Assembly (NCBI GenBank): GCA_964602595.1
Contig: CAZRRO010000016.1
Location: 102,581 to 166,580 of the forward strand
Direction of reading: 5' to 3'
Source of the DNA: CAIWAH01 sp964602595
GTDB taxonomy: Bacteria; Verrucomicrobiota; Verrucomicrobiia; Limisphaerales; UBA9464
Length of the DNA stretch: 64,000 bases
Shown: piece after piece, positions 52,824 through 62,114 of the stretch
Position numbering within the stretch: the first letter of the stretch is position 1
How the letters are laid out: each line of letters opens with the position of its first letter
Made by a program: the position numbers and the translations under genes
The notes under the pieces: generated by a model
Databases searched by the model: none
What the model was told of the DNA's origin: nothing
The model's input: only the letters and a program-made list of their open reading frames with translations

Positions 52824-53627
52824 ATGGCCGCTGCCCCCAACAAGCTCTCCCCGCTCCGCATCCTGATCGCCGAAGACAACGAGGTGAACCGGCGGCTAGC
52901 GTTGTTGCTGCTCAACCGGTTGGGCTACACCGCGGACGTGGTCGTCAATGGCCGGGAAGCGGTGGAAGCCGTCCGGGACCGGCCCTACGACGTCGTGCTC
53001 ATGGACTGCCACATGCCCGAATTGGATGGCTATGCGGCGACCGGCGAGATTCGCACCTTGACGGCGACGGCGGCTGACCGGCCCCGGCCCCGGATCATCG
53101 CCGTGACGGCCGCGGCCATGAGCGGCGACCGCGAAAAATGCCTGGCGGCTGGCATGGACGATTATGTTACCAAGCCGGTTAAGGCCGACGCGCTGCGGGC
53201 CGCGCTGGAACTGGCCACAGTGCCCGAGCCCGCCGAAGCACCCGCCGCCGGTGCGCCGGAATTCGAGGGCGAAAGCGAAAGCGAACTGCGGCAGACAACC
53301 GACAGTCTGGCCGCGGAACTCGGCGGTGATTCCGTCAAGGAGCTGGTGGAGGCGTATCTCGCGGATACGCCGGAACGACTCAAGGAGATGGAGCAACTCG
53401 CCGGCGGGGAGGACCAGGTCACGTTGCGGCGTCTCGCCCATTCGTTGAAGGGCACGTCCACCCTCTTCGGACTTTCCCGCTCCGGTTCGGTGGCTGCGAC
53501 CCTGGAAAAGGTGGCCGCCGCGGAGGAGAAATCAGAACAGGCCGCGCTGGTCCGGGAATTGGCCGCGTTGTTTTCCGCTTCACTGCCCCTGTTGGAGCGA
53601 CGGATTCGTGAGCTGGTTCCCGGTTGA
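52824..53627 (+). CDS. Response regulator with receiver and histidine-phosphotransfer domains
   Basis: 267 residues. The receiver has acidic pocket Glu17/Asp18 (LIAEDNE), phosphoacceptor Asp61 (VLMDCHMPELDGY) and Lys117 (DYVTKPVK). A linker of about 35 residues leads to an Hpt domain with phospho-histidine His206 in LRRLAHSLKGTSTLFG. REC-Hpt order usually occurs at the end of hybrid sensor kinases. No output domain is attached, so it would relay phosphate between other proteins. The ATG at 52824 is chosen because the REC begins 10 residues later; a longer in-frame start (52662) overlaps the PAS gene in another frame. Confidence 0.85.
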   Translation: MAAAPNKLSPLRILIAEDNEVNRRLALLLLNRLGYTADVVVNGREAVEAVRDRPYDVVLMDCHMPELDGYAATGEIRTLTATAADRPRPRIIAVTAAAMSGDREKCLAAGMDDYVTKPVKADALRAALELATVPEPAEAPAAGAPEFEGESESELRQTTDSLAAELGGDSVKELVEAYLADTPERLKEMEQLAGGEDQVTLRRLAHSLKGTSTLFGLSRSGSVAATLEKVAAAEEKSEQAALVRELAALFSASLPLLERRIRELVPG

Positions 53628-53653
53628 CCCGAGGCGCCCAGGGCCCAGATACG

Positions 53654-54748
53654 TCAGGCAAGCCGTCTGACCAAGTCGGCCAACTGGCCGCTGAGGACAT
53701 TGTAGTCGCAAAGCTGGCGGGCGACGCCCGGCAGGGAGCGCCGGATTTCGAGCAACTCACGACTTTGGCACAGCAGGCGGACCCGATCGGCGACCCGCTG
53801 CGGATAGCCGCGATCTACTTCGCCATGGAAATCGAGGAGCATCAGCTCGGGCAAGACGAGGGCGGCTTCCCCAACCCGGCTGGCGAGGATGAAACATTCC
53901 GCCGCCATATATTCCGGCAACTTCCCGGTGGTCCGCACCCGGCCAGGCAGGTTGTTCGTCTGGGTGGACATCGCTGCATCCATCACGCGCAAGTGAACTG
54001 GCACCTCGTCGTAAGGGATTCGCCCAGTGAAGACCACGCGGTCGAGCACGCCCAACGCGGCGGCGCGTTGCCGGAGCCAATCCAGTCCGTTGCCGTCCCC
54101 GATGATCAGGCCTTTGACCGGTTGGTCCCGGAGTTGGGCGAGCGCTTCGAGCAGGTCCCAGCCGTAACAGATTTGGAGACGCGGGCTCCAGACGGTCGAA
54201 CCCATCACTCCAAGCACGAACTGGTCGTCGAGACCCAATCGTCGGCGGAGGTTTGCAACCGCAGCGGGCGTGGCCCCGGCCTGCTCGGCAAAACCGTCGC
54301 GGATGACCTCCACCCGACGAAGCCCGCGTCCGAGCAGCAATTCCCGGTGCCGGGTGCCCCGGACCACGATCGCTGAAGCCTTGCGCTGCGCTGCCTGTTC
54401 GAAGAACCACAGCCAAGGCAGTTTCAAGCCGGCACCAACGCCGGATTGTTTTGCCATCTCGAAGACTGCGTCGCCCGTGTCGAGCAGGTAGCGTTGACCC
54501 CGGGTAACCGACCACCACGGCGCCATCACGGCGCCCGGCAGGGCGGTGTTGAGGACGTAGAGGAGGTCGGCGGGATGGTTGGAAAGCTCCCGGTGCCAAG
54601 CAGCGGCTGTTTCTGCGCGTGAACCGCTGCGGAAACAAAAGCGGGTTCGCTGCGGGTCCAGTCTCCGGGTCAGGCCGCGAGCCCGGACCGCCTCGATGCT
54701 GTTGGGGCCGCCGTGAACGAGGAAGGTTATGCGAGGATCCGGTTTCAT
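53654..54748 (-). CDS. Glycosyltransferase (GT4-like)
   Basis: 364 residues with a GT-B fold. The N-terminal ITFLVHGGPNSIEAVRARGL and the later nucleotide-binding side (LGVMGSTVWSPR; IIGDGNGLDWLRQRAAALGVLDRVVFTGRIPYDEVPVHL) are typical of family 4 transferases; the final E-x7-E acceptor motif is less clear than usual. The ATG at 54748 overlaps the next gene's stop by four bases (ATGA). It forms a translationally coupled pair with the glycosyltransferase upstream and belongs to the polysaccharide cluster. Confidence 0.75.
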   Translation of the reverse strand: MKPDPRITFLVHGGPNSIEAVRARGLTRRLDPQRTRFCFRSGSRAETAAAWHRELSNHPADLLYVLNTALPGAVMAPWWSVTRGQRYLLDTGDAVFEMAKQSGVGAGLKLPWLWFFEQAAQRKASAIVVRGTRHRELLLGRGLRRVEVIRDGFAEQAGATPAAVANLRRRLGLDDQFVLGVMGSTVWSPRLQICYGWDLLEALAQLRDQPVKGLIIGDGNGLDWLRQRAAALGVLDRVVFTGRIPYDEVPVHLRVMDAAMSTQTNNLPGRVRTTGKLPEYMAAECFILASRVGEAALVLPELMLLDFHGEVDRGYPQRVADRVRLLCQSRELLEIRRSLPGVARQLCDYNVLSGQLADLVRRLA

Positions 54749-55872
54749 GCGGCGTTGCGGTCGTGTTTTTCGCGCAGGACCTGCTCGTAAACCCGGCCGG
54801 TGGCTTCCGCGCATTCGGCCCAAGTGTGCCGTTCAATCGTCTGCCGCCCGGCCCGGCCGATTTGCTTGGCCCAGTCGCGGTCGGCCTGGAGCCGGCGCAA
54901 GGACTGGGAAATGGTTTCGGCCGAGTTTGGCTCACACAGAAGGCCGTTGCGGCCATCCTCGATCAGTTCGGCCGCGCCGACTCGATTGCCAACAACCACC
55001 GGAACACCGCTTGCCATCGCCTCGCTGACCACCATCGCAAAGGTGTCGTAGCGGCTGGGATAAACCAGGACGTCGGCCACGCGATGCAACCGTTCGGGGC
55101 GCGGGTCCGGACCGTGGAAATGGATTCGGCCGGCCACGCCCAGTTGTTCCGCAGCGGCCCGGTATGCATCCAGTCGAGACCGCGAAACGACCAGGAGGCG
55201 GGCAGAAGGGAATTGCTTGAGCTGAGCGATGGCCTCACTCAGTCCTTTCCCGGCCTCGCCCATGAACAGCCAGAGCCAGCTGTCCTCGGCAATCGCCAGT
55301 TCCGACCGCAACGTTGCCCGTTCCCCAGAGGCCGGCGGACGGAATCGTTCCACATCGGTGCCGTGGTAAATCACGTCGAGTGGGCGTTGCCAACGGTAGT
55401 GCTGGCGGATTTCGTCGGCGACGACCCGCGAAATCCCAATGACCCGCCGGGCCTGTCGTTGCCGGTAGAAGGCCATCTCCAACGGCGCCACCAACTGGGT
55501 GAAGAGTCGGGCTTTTAGGCGGCTGCCATCCATGTGCCGGAGGCGGGCCGCGTTGCAGACATGTGCCGTGATCAGGTCGGCGCGCCAGCAGGTGAGCCCT
55601 TGCGCGTGGACCAAGTCAGGCTGGCTATCGCGGAGCGGCCCACTGCAGCGGGCGAGAAACGAACTGATGGTTGTCGCCACGTTGAGACGCCAGGCGGGAA
55701 CCGGGAACCACCGCAGATCTAACCGGTCCTCCGAGCGGAAACTGGCGGCGACCACTGAGAAATCGAAACTTTCGGACAGTCGGTTGACGAGTTCCAAGCA
55801 ATACCGACCTTGGCCGTAGCCATTGGAAAAATCATGAACTGCGAGCGAAATGCGGGGCCTGCGGGGACGCAT
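54745..55872 (-). CDS. Glycosyltransferase family 4
   Basis: 375 residues. RPRRPRISLAVHDFSNGYGQGRYCLELVNRL at the start, DVIYHGTDVERFRP in the middle and SRYDTFAMVVSEAMASGVPVVVGNRVGAAELI (split here; contains the E-x7-E nucleotide-sugar region) define a retaining GT4. The ATG at 55872 starts the mature motif. It overlaps the downstream transferase by four bases and begins seven bases after the O-antigen ligase-like gene, so the three form one operon. The donor sugar is unknown. Confidence 0.85.
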   Translation of the reverse strand: MRPRRPRISLAVHDFSNGYGQGRYCLELVNRLSESFDFSVVAASFRSEDRLDLRWFPVPAWRLNVATTISSFLARCSGPLRDSQPDLVHAQGLTCWRADLITAHVCNAARLRHMDGSRLKARLFTQLVAPLEMAFYRQRQARRVIGISRVVADEIRQHYRWQRPLDVIYHGTDVERFRPPASGERATLRSELAIAEDSWLWLFMGEAGKGLSEAIAQLKQFPSARLLVVSRSRLDAYRAAAEQLGVAGRIHFHGPDPRPERLHRVADVLVYPSRYDTFAMVVSEAMASGVPVVVGNRVGAAELIEDGRNGLLCEPNSAETISQSLRRLQADRDWAKQIGRAGRQTIERHTWAECAEATGRVYEQVLREKHDRNAA

Positions 55873-55879
55873 GAGCGGA

Positions 55880-57466
55880 CTACGATTCCTTTGGCGGACG
55901 GCTGAAAAGCCGGCGATGCCCAGTGCGACGGGCACTGGCCTGAATAGGTTCGGCGGCGGATGTAGGATCGGCCGATTTGGCGCTGGCGTAGAGAAACCGT
56001 CGCCGACCAGGCATGGACTGCGGTTCCGCGTTCCCGGCCGGCGTGTTTTTGGCGACGGACGGTCGTCCCCGCTTAGCGAGCAAGTCTTGGCGAAGATCCT
56101 GGCGCTGCTCCGCCAAGCGGAGCGTCGCTCCGAAGAAGAACCAGACTAGGAGTCCCATCGGAATGCCGACAAACGGAGAACCCGTCGGAAAGGTGATGAG
56201 GGCGAGCACAAACATCGCCGAACAAGCCAACGCAAGGCAGTTATTGGGTGTGCCGCCGGTTTGTCGAGAGACCCGAAGGGCCTGCAAACCTGCGGCGGCG
56301 AGAAGCCAACCGTAGGAGAGCAGTCCTGGCAGTCCGAGTTCAATGAGCAGGCGCCCGAGGTCGCCGTCCGCCTGCACGAAATCCGAATAGCCTGATCTTC
56401 CCACCAAGAAGGCGGGCAGGTGCCCGGTTTTCCCCAATCCGCCACCCAATGGATTTTGGGTCGCATACTCCACACCGATGGAAGTAGGTATCCAGAAACG
56501 GGACCAAATACCGCTGCTTTCCTGCAAGGTTCTGATTCGGTCTAAGGCGCCGCCACCGGTTTGGGAGGATCCCAACGCAATGCCGATTACCATTACCGCG
56601 AGCGCCACAGCGAGCAGCATGAAACTACGCCGGAACATCAGCAGAAACAGAAACCCGACGCCCGCTGAGATCAACGCTGACCGCGCGCCGCTCAACGAAA
56701 TTGCGTAGGTCATGGGAACGGCCGAGATCAGGAACAACGACCGATCTCGTTTAGACATATTAGCATCGGTAAACATGGCGAGCGCGATGATGGCCACAGA
56801 GGACATGGCTCCACCGAACGCGCCGGAGGAAATGAAAGTCGAGAACCGCCTGAGCTGGAGATTGCCCGCCTCGTCGACGTATCTCTGCGTTTCATACTGA
56901 ATTCTCAACTCAGGGATCGCTTGGATAATTCGAGCCACGTCCTCGGGAGTCTGTCGGATGCCGTAAATGGCCGTGATGACACCGAGGAGCACAATCCAGA
57001 GGAAGTAGGCCCGCAACTGGTCGCCACTGCGGATTAAATGGTAACCGACCACAAACATGAGCGTCGCGAAGCACCATCCGCGAACCGCGACCGCCGCCAA
57101 CAACATGGGTGGGGAGCCGGGAATCGCCAAGCCGAGGAAGAGGTAGCCAACACAAAGCGTGTAAAATCCGGTCAACGCGGAACCCACTGCGCCGGCTGGC
57201 AGGAGGCGATCCCTAGCATCCTTTCGGATGACAATGCCCAGCAAGGCAATGATCAGGAAAATGTCGACGGCAAAGGTGGTAATGGGGCTGCGGACGGCGA
57301 TCTTTAGCCAGCCATGGAAGAAACCAATCGCAATCCCAACCAGCATCGCCGCGTGAATCCACCAGTTTGCCTTCAGCAATCGAAGCCGGTCGAGCCACTT
57401 GGCAGATGGGGCCAATTCCTCCACGGCAAATCGGGATCCGCCCAGCAACAGCGCCCTCGGTTTCAT
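55880..57466 (-). CDS. O-antigen ligase/polymerase-like membrane protein (Wzy/WaaL)
   Basis: 528 residues with roughly eleven or twelve membrane helices. The large periplasmic loop of the Wzy_C family is visible with ENPLGGGLGKTGHLPA-type residues (TQNPLGGGLGKTG), a likely substrate-binding region before the last helices. The C-terminal 80 residues are a basic, proline-rich cytoplasmic tail (RRTGHRRLFSRPPKES). WaaL and Wzy cannot be told apart from sequence alone. It is the first gene of the operon with the two glycosyltransferases and is divergent from the acyltransferase gene. Confidence 0.85.
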   Translation of the reverse strand: MKPRALLLGGSRFAVEELAPSAKWLDRLRLLKANWWIHAAMLVGIAIGFFHGWLKIAVRSPITTFAVDIFLIIALLGIVIRKDARDRLLPAGAVGSALTGFYTLCVGYLFLGLAIPGSPPMLLAAVAVRGWCFATLMFVVGYHLIRSGDQLRAYFLWIVLLGVITAIYGIRQTPEDVARIIQAIPELRIQYETQRYVDEAGNLQLRRFSTFISSGAFGGAMSSVAIIALAMFTDANMSKRDRSLFLISAVPMTYAISLSGARSALISAGVGFLFLLMFRRSFMLLAVALAVMVIGIALGSSQTGGGALDRIRTLQESSGIWSRFWIPTSIGVEYATQNPLGGGLGKTGHLPAFLVGRSGYSDFVQADGDLGRLLIELGLPGLLSYGWLLAAAGLQALRVSRQTGGTPNNCLALACSAMFVLALITFPTGSPFVGIPMGLLVWFFFGATLRLAEQRQDLRQDLLAKRGRPSVAKNTPAGNAEPQSMPGRRRFLYASAKSADPTSAAEPIQASARRTGHRRLFSRPPKES

Positions 57467-57695
57467 GAACGTAGTATCGGCATCACATACACGTAGGGGA
57501 GTAACCGAGTCGCCCCACGGAAAGTGCGGGAGGGAACGGTTGAAATGAGGCGGTGCATAGGCATGTGACCGGCTTTGGGCCGGCGTCGAGACTTTAGCAG
57601 CGGAACGCCCCTAGGCTACCACAACCTGCTGGCCGAAAACCTTCCTGCTAGCTGGCAAAACTTGGCGGCCGGATGCAGCCTTCCAGCCAATAGCC

Positions 57696-58757
57696 ATGGC
57701 TAAACAGCGTTCGCATCTGCCGGAACTGGCTGCTTTCAATGCGGTGGCGGTGACTTTGGTTGTGCTGGGGCATTCCTTGCCCGGCCCGGCCCAAGACCGG
57801 GGAGGGCAGGCATTGGTTTGGATGATTCACCTGATCTACCGGTTTCACATGCCCTTGTTCTGGTGGTCGGCAGGCTTTCTTTTCTGGCATACGAATCCGC
57901 CGGAGCGACATCTACCTTGGCCCCGATTTCTGTCGTCCAAAGCGGCGCGGTTGCTCATTCCATATGTGGTGATCAGTTCGGTCGCGTTCCCCCTGAAGGC
58001 GTTGATGGCGGGCTATGCCATCCGGCCGGTCAGCCTTACCTTTGGAAGTTATTTGGAGTCGCTGGTCTTTCCGTGGCTAAACCCGATCATCTTCTTCTGG
58101 TTCTTGCCTACGCTGTTTCTGGTGTTCGCGGTCGCACCTGTCCTGCGTTGGATTTTGCTGCGGCGGGGGCAGCTACTGGTATGGCTGGTGTCGGCGGGAA
58201 TGCTGGGGTTGAACCTGACCCAGGAGACGGCCTTTACGGATCCGCTGAACTACCGAGGCTTCCTTCGAGATATGTGGGTGTTCTGGTTGGGAATGCTCGC
58301 CTGCCGATTCCGTCCCCATTTGGGCTGGCTGGAGTCACCGATGGTCACTGTTCCGTCGACCGTGACATTGGTTGGATTTGCCGTCGCAAGAGTCCCTACG
58401 TCCGGACTGGGACTGAACTGGGCGGGAACCCTAGGTGCCTTGGCAGGGATACTTCTTTGCTGGGCCATCGCCCGGCGTGTTGCCGTCCTCGACTGGCCAA
58501 TCGTGGGGGCAATGCATCGGTGGTCGTTCACGATTTATCTGCTGTCGTGGTTTCCACAGATTTTTTTCAAATTGGTTGTTGGCCAGCGACTGGGCCTATG
58601 GTGGCTCGGGTCAGGCTTGATGTTTGCCGGCGGCCTGATGGTTCCCATAGGCGTAGGATTGCTGGTCCGACGTTGGGTTCCACACTGCCTCCCTGTCATC
58701 GGGGCCGATCCGCGCCGGCTGCCGAAGACAGTTCATCCGACGAGCACAGACCGATAA
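57696..58757 (+). CDS. Acyltransferase family 3 membrane protein
   Basis: 353 residues with about ten membrane helices. The N-terminal AVAVTLVVLGHSLPGP carries the conserved histidine (H26), and IYRFHMPLFWWSAGFLF follows. Family members O-acetylate or O-succinylate surface glycans. The 3' end overlaps the 3' end of the convergent glycosyltransferase gene by 25 bases. The start ATG at 57696 is the only one matching the family N-terminus. Confidence 0.85.
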   Translation: MAKQRSHLPELAAFNAVAVTLVVLGHSLPGPAQDRGGQALVWMIHLIYRFHMPLFWWSAGFLFWHTNPPERHLPWPRFLSSKAARLLIPYVVISSVAFPLKALMAGYAIRPVSLTFGSYLESLVFPWLNPIIFFWFLPTLFLVFAVAPVLRWILLRRGQLLVWLVSAGMLGLNLTQETAFTDPLNYRGFLRDMWVFWLGMLACRFRPHLGWLESPMVTVPSTVTLVGFAVARVPTSGLGLNWAGTLGALAGILLCWAIARRVAVLDWPIVGAMHRWSFTIYLLSWFPQIFFKLVVGQRLGLWWLGSGLMFAGGLMVPIGVGLLVRRWVPHCLPVIGADPRRLPKTVHPTSTDR

Positions 58758-59851
58758 ACGTCCACGGTCCGGCGGACGTGCTCCTCAACGCCGAACCGGC
58801 GGAGGCATTCCCCCTTGGCCCGGCCGCCTCGACGGCGGGTTTCGGCCGGATCGTCTAAGGCCATACCAAGGAAACGGTTCAAAGCTCCCTGGTCGCCGAT
58901 AGGTGCAAGCCAGCCGGTTTCGCCGTCGATTATGATCGCCGCGGGGCCGACCGCCGCGAAGGCGATCGTCGGAACCCCGAGCGCCTGCGCTTCCGCCACG
59001 GAGAGACCGAAGTCCTCCTCGTGGGCGGGGTGAACCGTCACGTAACTTGCCGCCAGCAAACCGGCGACGTCCGCGTCCGCGATGAAGCCGGTGAAGGTGA
59101 CCCGATTAGCGATGCCCAGTTGCTTTGCCAAGGCCTTCAGCTCCCGTTCGTAATCAGATTCCTGTCCGAAAAGGGACCCGCCAATGATGATCCCGTGAAG
59201 GTCATGGGTGGCCGTTGCGGCGATGGCATGGAGGAATTCAATCTGCCCTTTGTAGCGTTGCAGGCGGGCGCCCATCGATACCCACCGAGCCGTCGCGGGA
59301 AGATTATATTTTCCCGCCAGTTCCGCACGCTGGGTGCCTTTTTCCAGCACGGCGATATTGACCCCAGGCCAGACGACGTCGACAGGCGCCTTGACTCGCG
59401 GCCGATAGAAATCCGCTGTGCGCGGGCAATTGGCCAGAACGTGGCGGGTCGGGATCGCCAAGATGGCCCTAGTCGACCAACCGGGCTGCTCAAAAGTATG
59501 CCCGGTCCACACCTCAGGCACGCCCGCCCACAGGGCGGCCAACCCACCGTAAACATGCGCCCGGAACCCGTTGCTGTGCAGCAGTCGGAACCCGTGCTGG
59601 TGGGTCAACGTTCGAATTTGCGCGATTGCTTCCACAATCCTGTGGACCTCCCGCATGCGATGTTGGCGCAGCACGTGGACCCTGACGTCAATCTCGCGGA
59701 GTTGGGCTTCCAGAGGGCCCGGCCGCAATTGAATTACGTGCGGTTCGAACTCGCTGCGATCCAAGGCGCGAAGGCACTCAATCATCAGGGTTTCGGCTCC
59801 GCCTTTTTCCCCGACGCAGGAGATCCACGCGAACGGTAGCGGGCGGTTCAC
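58733..59851 (-). CDS. Glycosyltransferase family 4
   Basis: 372 residues. The N-terminus RPLPFAWISCVGEKGGAETLMIECL is the classic GT4 acceptor-side loop (GGAE). The donor-side motifs are VSMGARLQRYKGQIEFL, TFTGFIADADV and HPAHEEDFGLSVAEAQALGVPTI (E-x7-E). GTG at 59851 is the start: its codon overlaps the upstream STAS gene's stop (GTGA), and the peptide opens with NRPLPF. The longer in-frame start at 59962 would overlap the STAS gene and looks spurious. The acceptor and donor are unknown. Confidence 0.85.
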   Translation of the reverse strand: MNRPLPFAWISCVGEKGGAETLMIECLRALDRSEFEPHVIQLRPGPLEAQLREIDVRVHVLRQHRMREVHRIVEAIAQIRTLTHQHGFRLLHSNGFRAHVYGGLAALWAGVPEVWTGHTFEQPGWSTRAILAIPTRHVLANCPRTADFYRPRVKAPVDVVWPGVNIAVLEKGTQRAELAGKYNLPATARWVSMGARLQRYKGQIEFLHAIAATATHDLHGIIIGGSLFGQESDYERELKALAKQLGIANRVTFTGFIADADVAGLLAASYVTVHPAHEEDFGLSVAEAQALGVPTIAFAAVGPAAIIIDGETGWLAPIGDQGALNRFLGMALDDPAETRRRGGRAKGECLRRFGVEEHVRRTVDVYRSVLVG

Positions 59852-60369
59852 GGCGGGGGAGCAGCTTGCAGTTGTCCCTCCAACATGCGGGTCAGTTCGC
59901 GGAATTTGACCACGTTTTCCGGCTGCAGAGCCATCAACAGGCGATGGGCTTCGAGGCAGCATTCGGCCACCTCCTGTCGCGAGCGGCCGCCGGTCGGCAC
60001 TTCCCTTTGCGCTGCTGAGGGATTGGGCGTTGCGCCATGTTCGAGAATTTCAACCAGCGGCAGGACACCCAAACTATCCAAAAGGTCTCGGATCCTTTCG
60101 TTCGGTTGAACCAATATGAACCTGGGACAATTGTCCGAGGTGCGGGCGCCCAGACGGGTCGCCAAGCCGGCCAGCACCCCGGAAAAGGTGCTGTCCATTA
60201 GCAGGCAGCCTGAAAGATCTAGGCAAAACTGGGAAATTCCTTCGCCGTGCAACCGCTCCACTAAGGCCTTGAAATCGCGGGCGCCTTCAACCGCTGCCCG
60301 GCCGGTCACCCTGATGAAGGCGGTCGGCGGTTCGACGAGGTAGGTCAGCTTGCAGCCGGGAAGAGGCAT
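59848..60369 (-). CDS. STAS-domain protein (anti-sigma factor antagonist-like)
   Basis: 173 residues. The STAS fold spans about 5-110: FIRVTGRAAVEGARDFKALVERL, CLDLSGCLLMDSTFSGVLAGLA (with the Ser in DSTFSG, the usual phosphorylation site) and FILVQPNERIRDLLDSLGV. A C-terminal extension of about 60 residues is helical and not part of the family. Such proteins switch anti-sigma factors or regulate surface processes. It overlaps the glycosyltransferase downstream by four bases, so it may tie polysaccharide synthesis to a partner-switching pathway; this is inference. Confidence 0.8.
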   Translation of the reverse strand: MPLPGCKLTYLVEPPTAFIRVTGRAAVEGARDFKALVERLHGEGISQFCLDLSGCLLMDSTFSGVLAGLATRLGARTSDNCPRFILVQPNERIRDLLDSLGVLPLVEILEHGATPNPSAAQREVPTGGRSRQEVAECCLEAHRLLMALQPENVVKFRELTRMLEGQLQAAPPP

Positions 60370-60413
60370 CGCGTTTTGAAGATGCTGGCGAGGTCCTACG
60401 GGTCAAGGACGGG

Positions 60414-60893
60414 TCACGGGGTTACTGGCAGGCGCTCTTCCGTCGCTTCGCGCTGCATCAGGACTCCTTGTTCTTTGTAGGCGCGGAGCACGAAATGTGT
60501 GGCGGTCGAGAGCACCCCTTGGATGGTGCTCAGCTTTTCGGAGACAAACGAGGCAACTTCCCGCAGGTTGCTGCCCTCGACTTCGACCAACAGGTCATAA
60601 CCGCCCGACATGAGGTGGCAGGAGCGGACTTCGGCATACTTGGCGATCCGTTCCGCCAATTTGTCGAAACCGCCGCCCCGTTCCGGGGTAATGCGCACCT
60701 CGATGACGGCGCGAACCAAGTCACGGCCGAGCTTTTCCTCATTGAGGACCGCCCGGTAGCCCAAGACAACTTGGCTGGCGGTCAGTTCCCGCAATTGAAG
60801 CCGGACTTGAGATTCCGTGAGGTTCAGCATTGCCGCCATCTCTGACGGCGCGAGCGATGCATTCGAGGCCAGGAGCTTCAGCAGCGGTTCCAT
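60414..60893 (-). CDS. Lrp/AsnC family transcriptional regulator
   Basis: 159 residues. An N-terminal helix-turn-helix (LAPSEMAAMLNLTESQVRLQLREL) is followed by a RAM ligand-binding domain (VRAVIEVRITPERGGGFDKLAERIA, SCHLMSGGYDLLVEVEG, FVSEKLSTIQGVLSTATHFVLRAYKEQG). The length is normal for the family. Target and effector are unknown; no amino-acid metabolism gene is adjacent apart from the general cluster. Confidence 0.9.
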   Translation of the reverse strand: MEPLLKLLASNASLAPSEMAAMLNLTESQVRLQLRELTASQVVLGYRAVLNEEKLGRDLVRAVIEVRITPERGGGFDKLAERIAKYAEVRSCHLMSGGYDLLVEVEGSNLREVASFVSEKLSTIQGVLSTATHFVLRAYKEQGVLMQREATEERLPVTP

Positions 60894-60983
60894 GTGACCC
60901 GCGAATTGAACGCTGGGGAGGCGCCGGCCGGAAGGGAAATCATGTGAAAACCGCCGGGCAAAGGCGTTCCCGACGCATGCTAT

Positions 60984-62066
60984 TCAGGTAACCGGCAGAG
61001 TAGGTTCCTCGTTCTTGGCGGCCGAAACCGAGGGGTGCGGCACCAGCGGCATCGGTTCGTCGTGATCGAGGAACTCCCTGCAAATACCGAAAAACACCTC
61101 GCGGCAGGTCGCCCGGCGAATACGGAAAAGAAACTCCGAGGCTTGCTCAGCCGTTGCCCCGACACCCTGACCGATGAAATTCAGGTATCGCTTCATCGTT
61201 TCAACCTGCAGGCGTTCCTTGGAATCGGGTGGCTCCGTGGCAATCCAAAGTTCCTCAATGTAAGCCAACACGTCTCGGCCGCTGGGAAGGTCGGGTGATC
61301 TTCCAGCGGAGTGATCGCGGATCTGCCGGAACAGCCACGGGTTGCGGATGCAGCCCCGCCCGATCATTAAGCCGGCGGCACCGGTCCACTTCAGCACATC
61401 TTCCGCCCGTTGCGGTGAGAAGACATTGCCGTTCGCGAGCACCGGACAAGGCATGGCCTCAACCGCCCGGCGGATGTAGTCGTAGTGAACCTCGGTTCGA
61501 TACATCTCGGCCACGGTCCGGCCATGAACAGTGAGCAGGTCCAGCGAATGGCGCGCGAAGATGGGCAGGAACTCGTCAAACACGGCCGGGTCGTCGAAGC
61601 CGATGCGGGTCTTGACCGAAAACTTCACCCCCGGCTTGGTGACGGCCTCACGAAGGGCGCCCAAGATGGCGTCGACCCGTTGCGGTTCTCGCAGGAGGCC
61701 ACCTCCCGCGCACTTCCGATACACGACCGGAGCCGGACAACCGAGGTTCAGATCGATGCCGGCGACCTCATACTGCTGCAATTCCTTGGCCGCCCGGACA
61801 ACCGCGGGGATGTCATTGCCGATCAGTTGGGCCATCGCGGGCTTCCCGGTGTCGTTTTCAACCAGGCTGCGGAGGATCCATTTTTCGGGCCGCCAAGTGG
61901 CATGGACCCGGAAGTATTCCGTCCAGTAAAGGTCCGGTCCGCCGCGACGCGCGAGCACCCGCCAAAAAGGCAAGTCGGTCACATCCTGCATCGGGGCAAG
62001 GGCGAGCAACGGTGTCGCTTGGACAGTTTTCAATTTGGCGGAGAGTTGAGGCCAACCAGCATCCAT
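60984..62066 (-). CDS. tRNA-dihydrouridine synthase
   Basis: 360 residues. FMN-dependent reduction of uridine in the tRNA D-loop. LALAPMQDVTDLPFW, the active-site Cys in GIDLNLGCPAPVV, VSVKTRIGF and the ANGNVFSPQ and GLMIGRGCIRNPWLF loops are diagnostic. The ATG at 62066 is chosen; an upstream frame to 62198 is not family-like. DusB-like features are seen, but the subfamily is not assigned. It is divergent from the acyltransferase gene. Confidence 0.9.
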   Translation of the reverse strand: MDAGWPQLSAKLKTVQATPLLALAPMQDVTDLPFWRVLARRGGPDLYWTEYFRVHATWRPEKWILRSLVENDTGKPAMAQLIGNDIPAVVRAAKELQQYEVAGIDLNLGCPAPVVYRKCAGGGLLREPQRVDAILGALREAVTKPGVKFSVKTRIGFDDPAVFDEFLPIFARHSLDLLTVHGRTVAEMYRTEVHYDYIRRAVEAMPCPVLANGNVFSPQRAEDVLKWTGAAGLMIGRGCIRNPWLFRQIRDHSAGRSPDLPSGRDVLAYIEELWIATEPPDSKERLQVETMKRYLNFIGQGVGATAEQASEFLFRIRRATCREVFFGICREFLDHDEPMPLVPHPSVSAAKNEEPTLPVT

Positions 62067-62114
62067 GCAATGGTTGTGGGAAAATAGGTCGTCTTGAGGC
62101 TTGATGGGCCGAAC

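Noticed and set aside
59852..59962. Longer N-terminus for the third glycosyltransferase
   Set aside because: It overlaps the STAS gene in another frame and is proline/arginine-rich; GTG 59851 overlaps the STAS stop (GTGA) and gives the family start.
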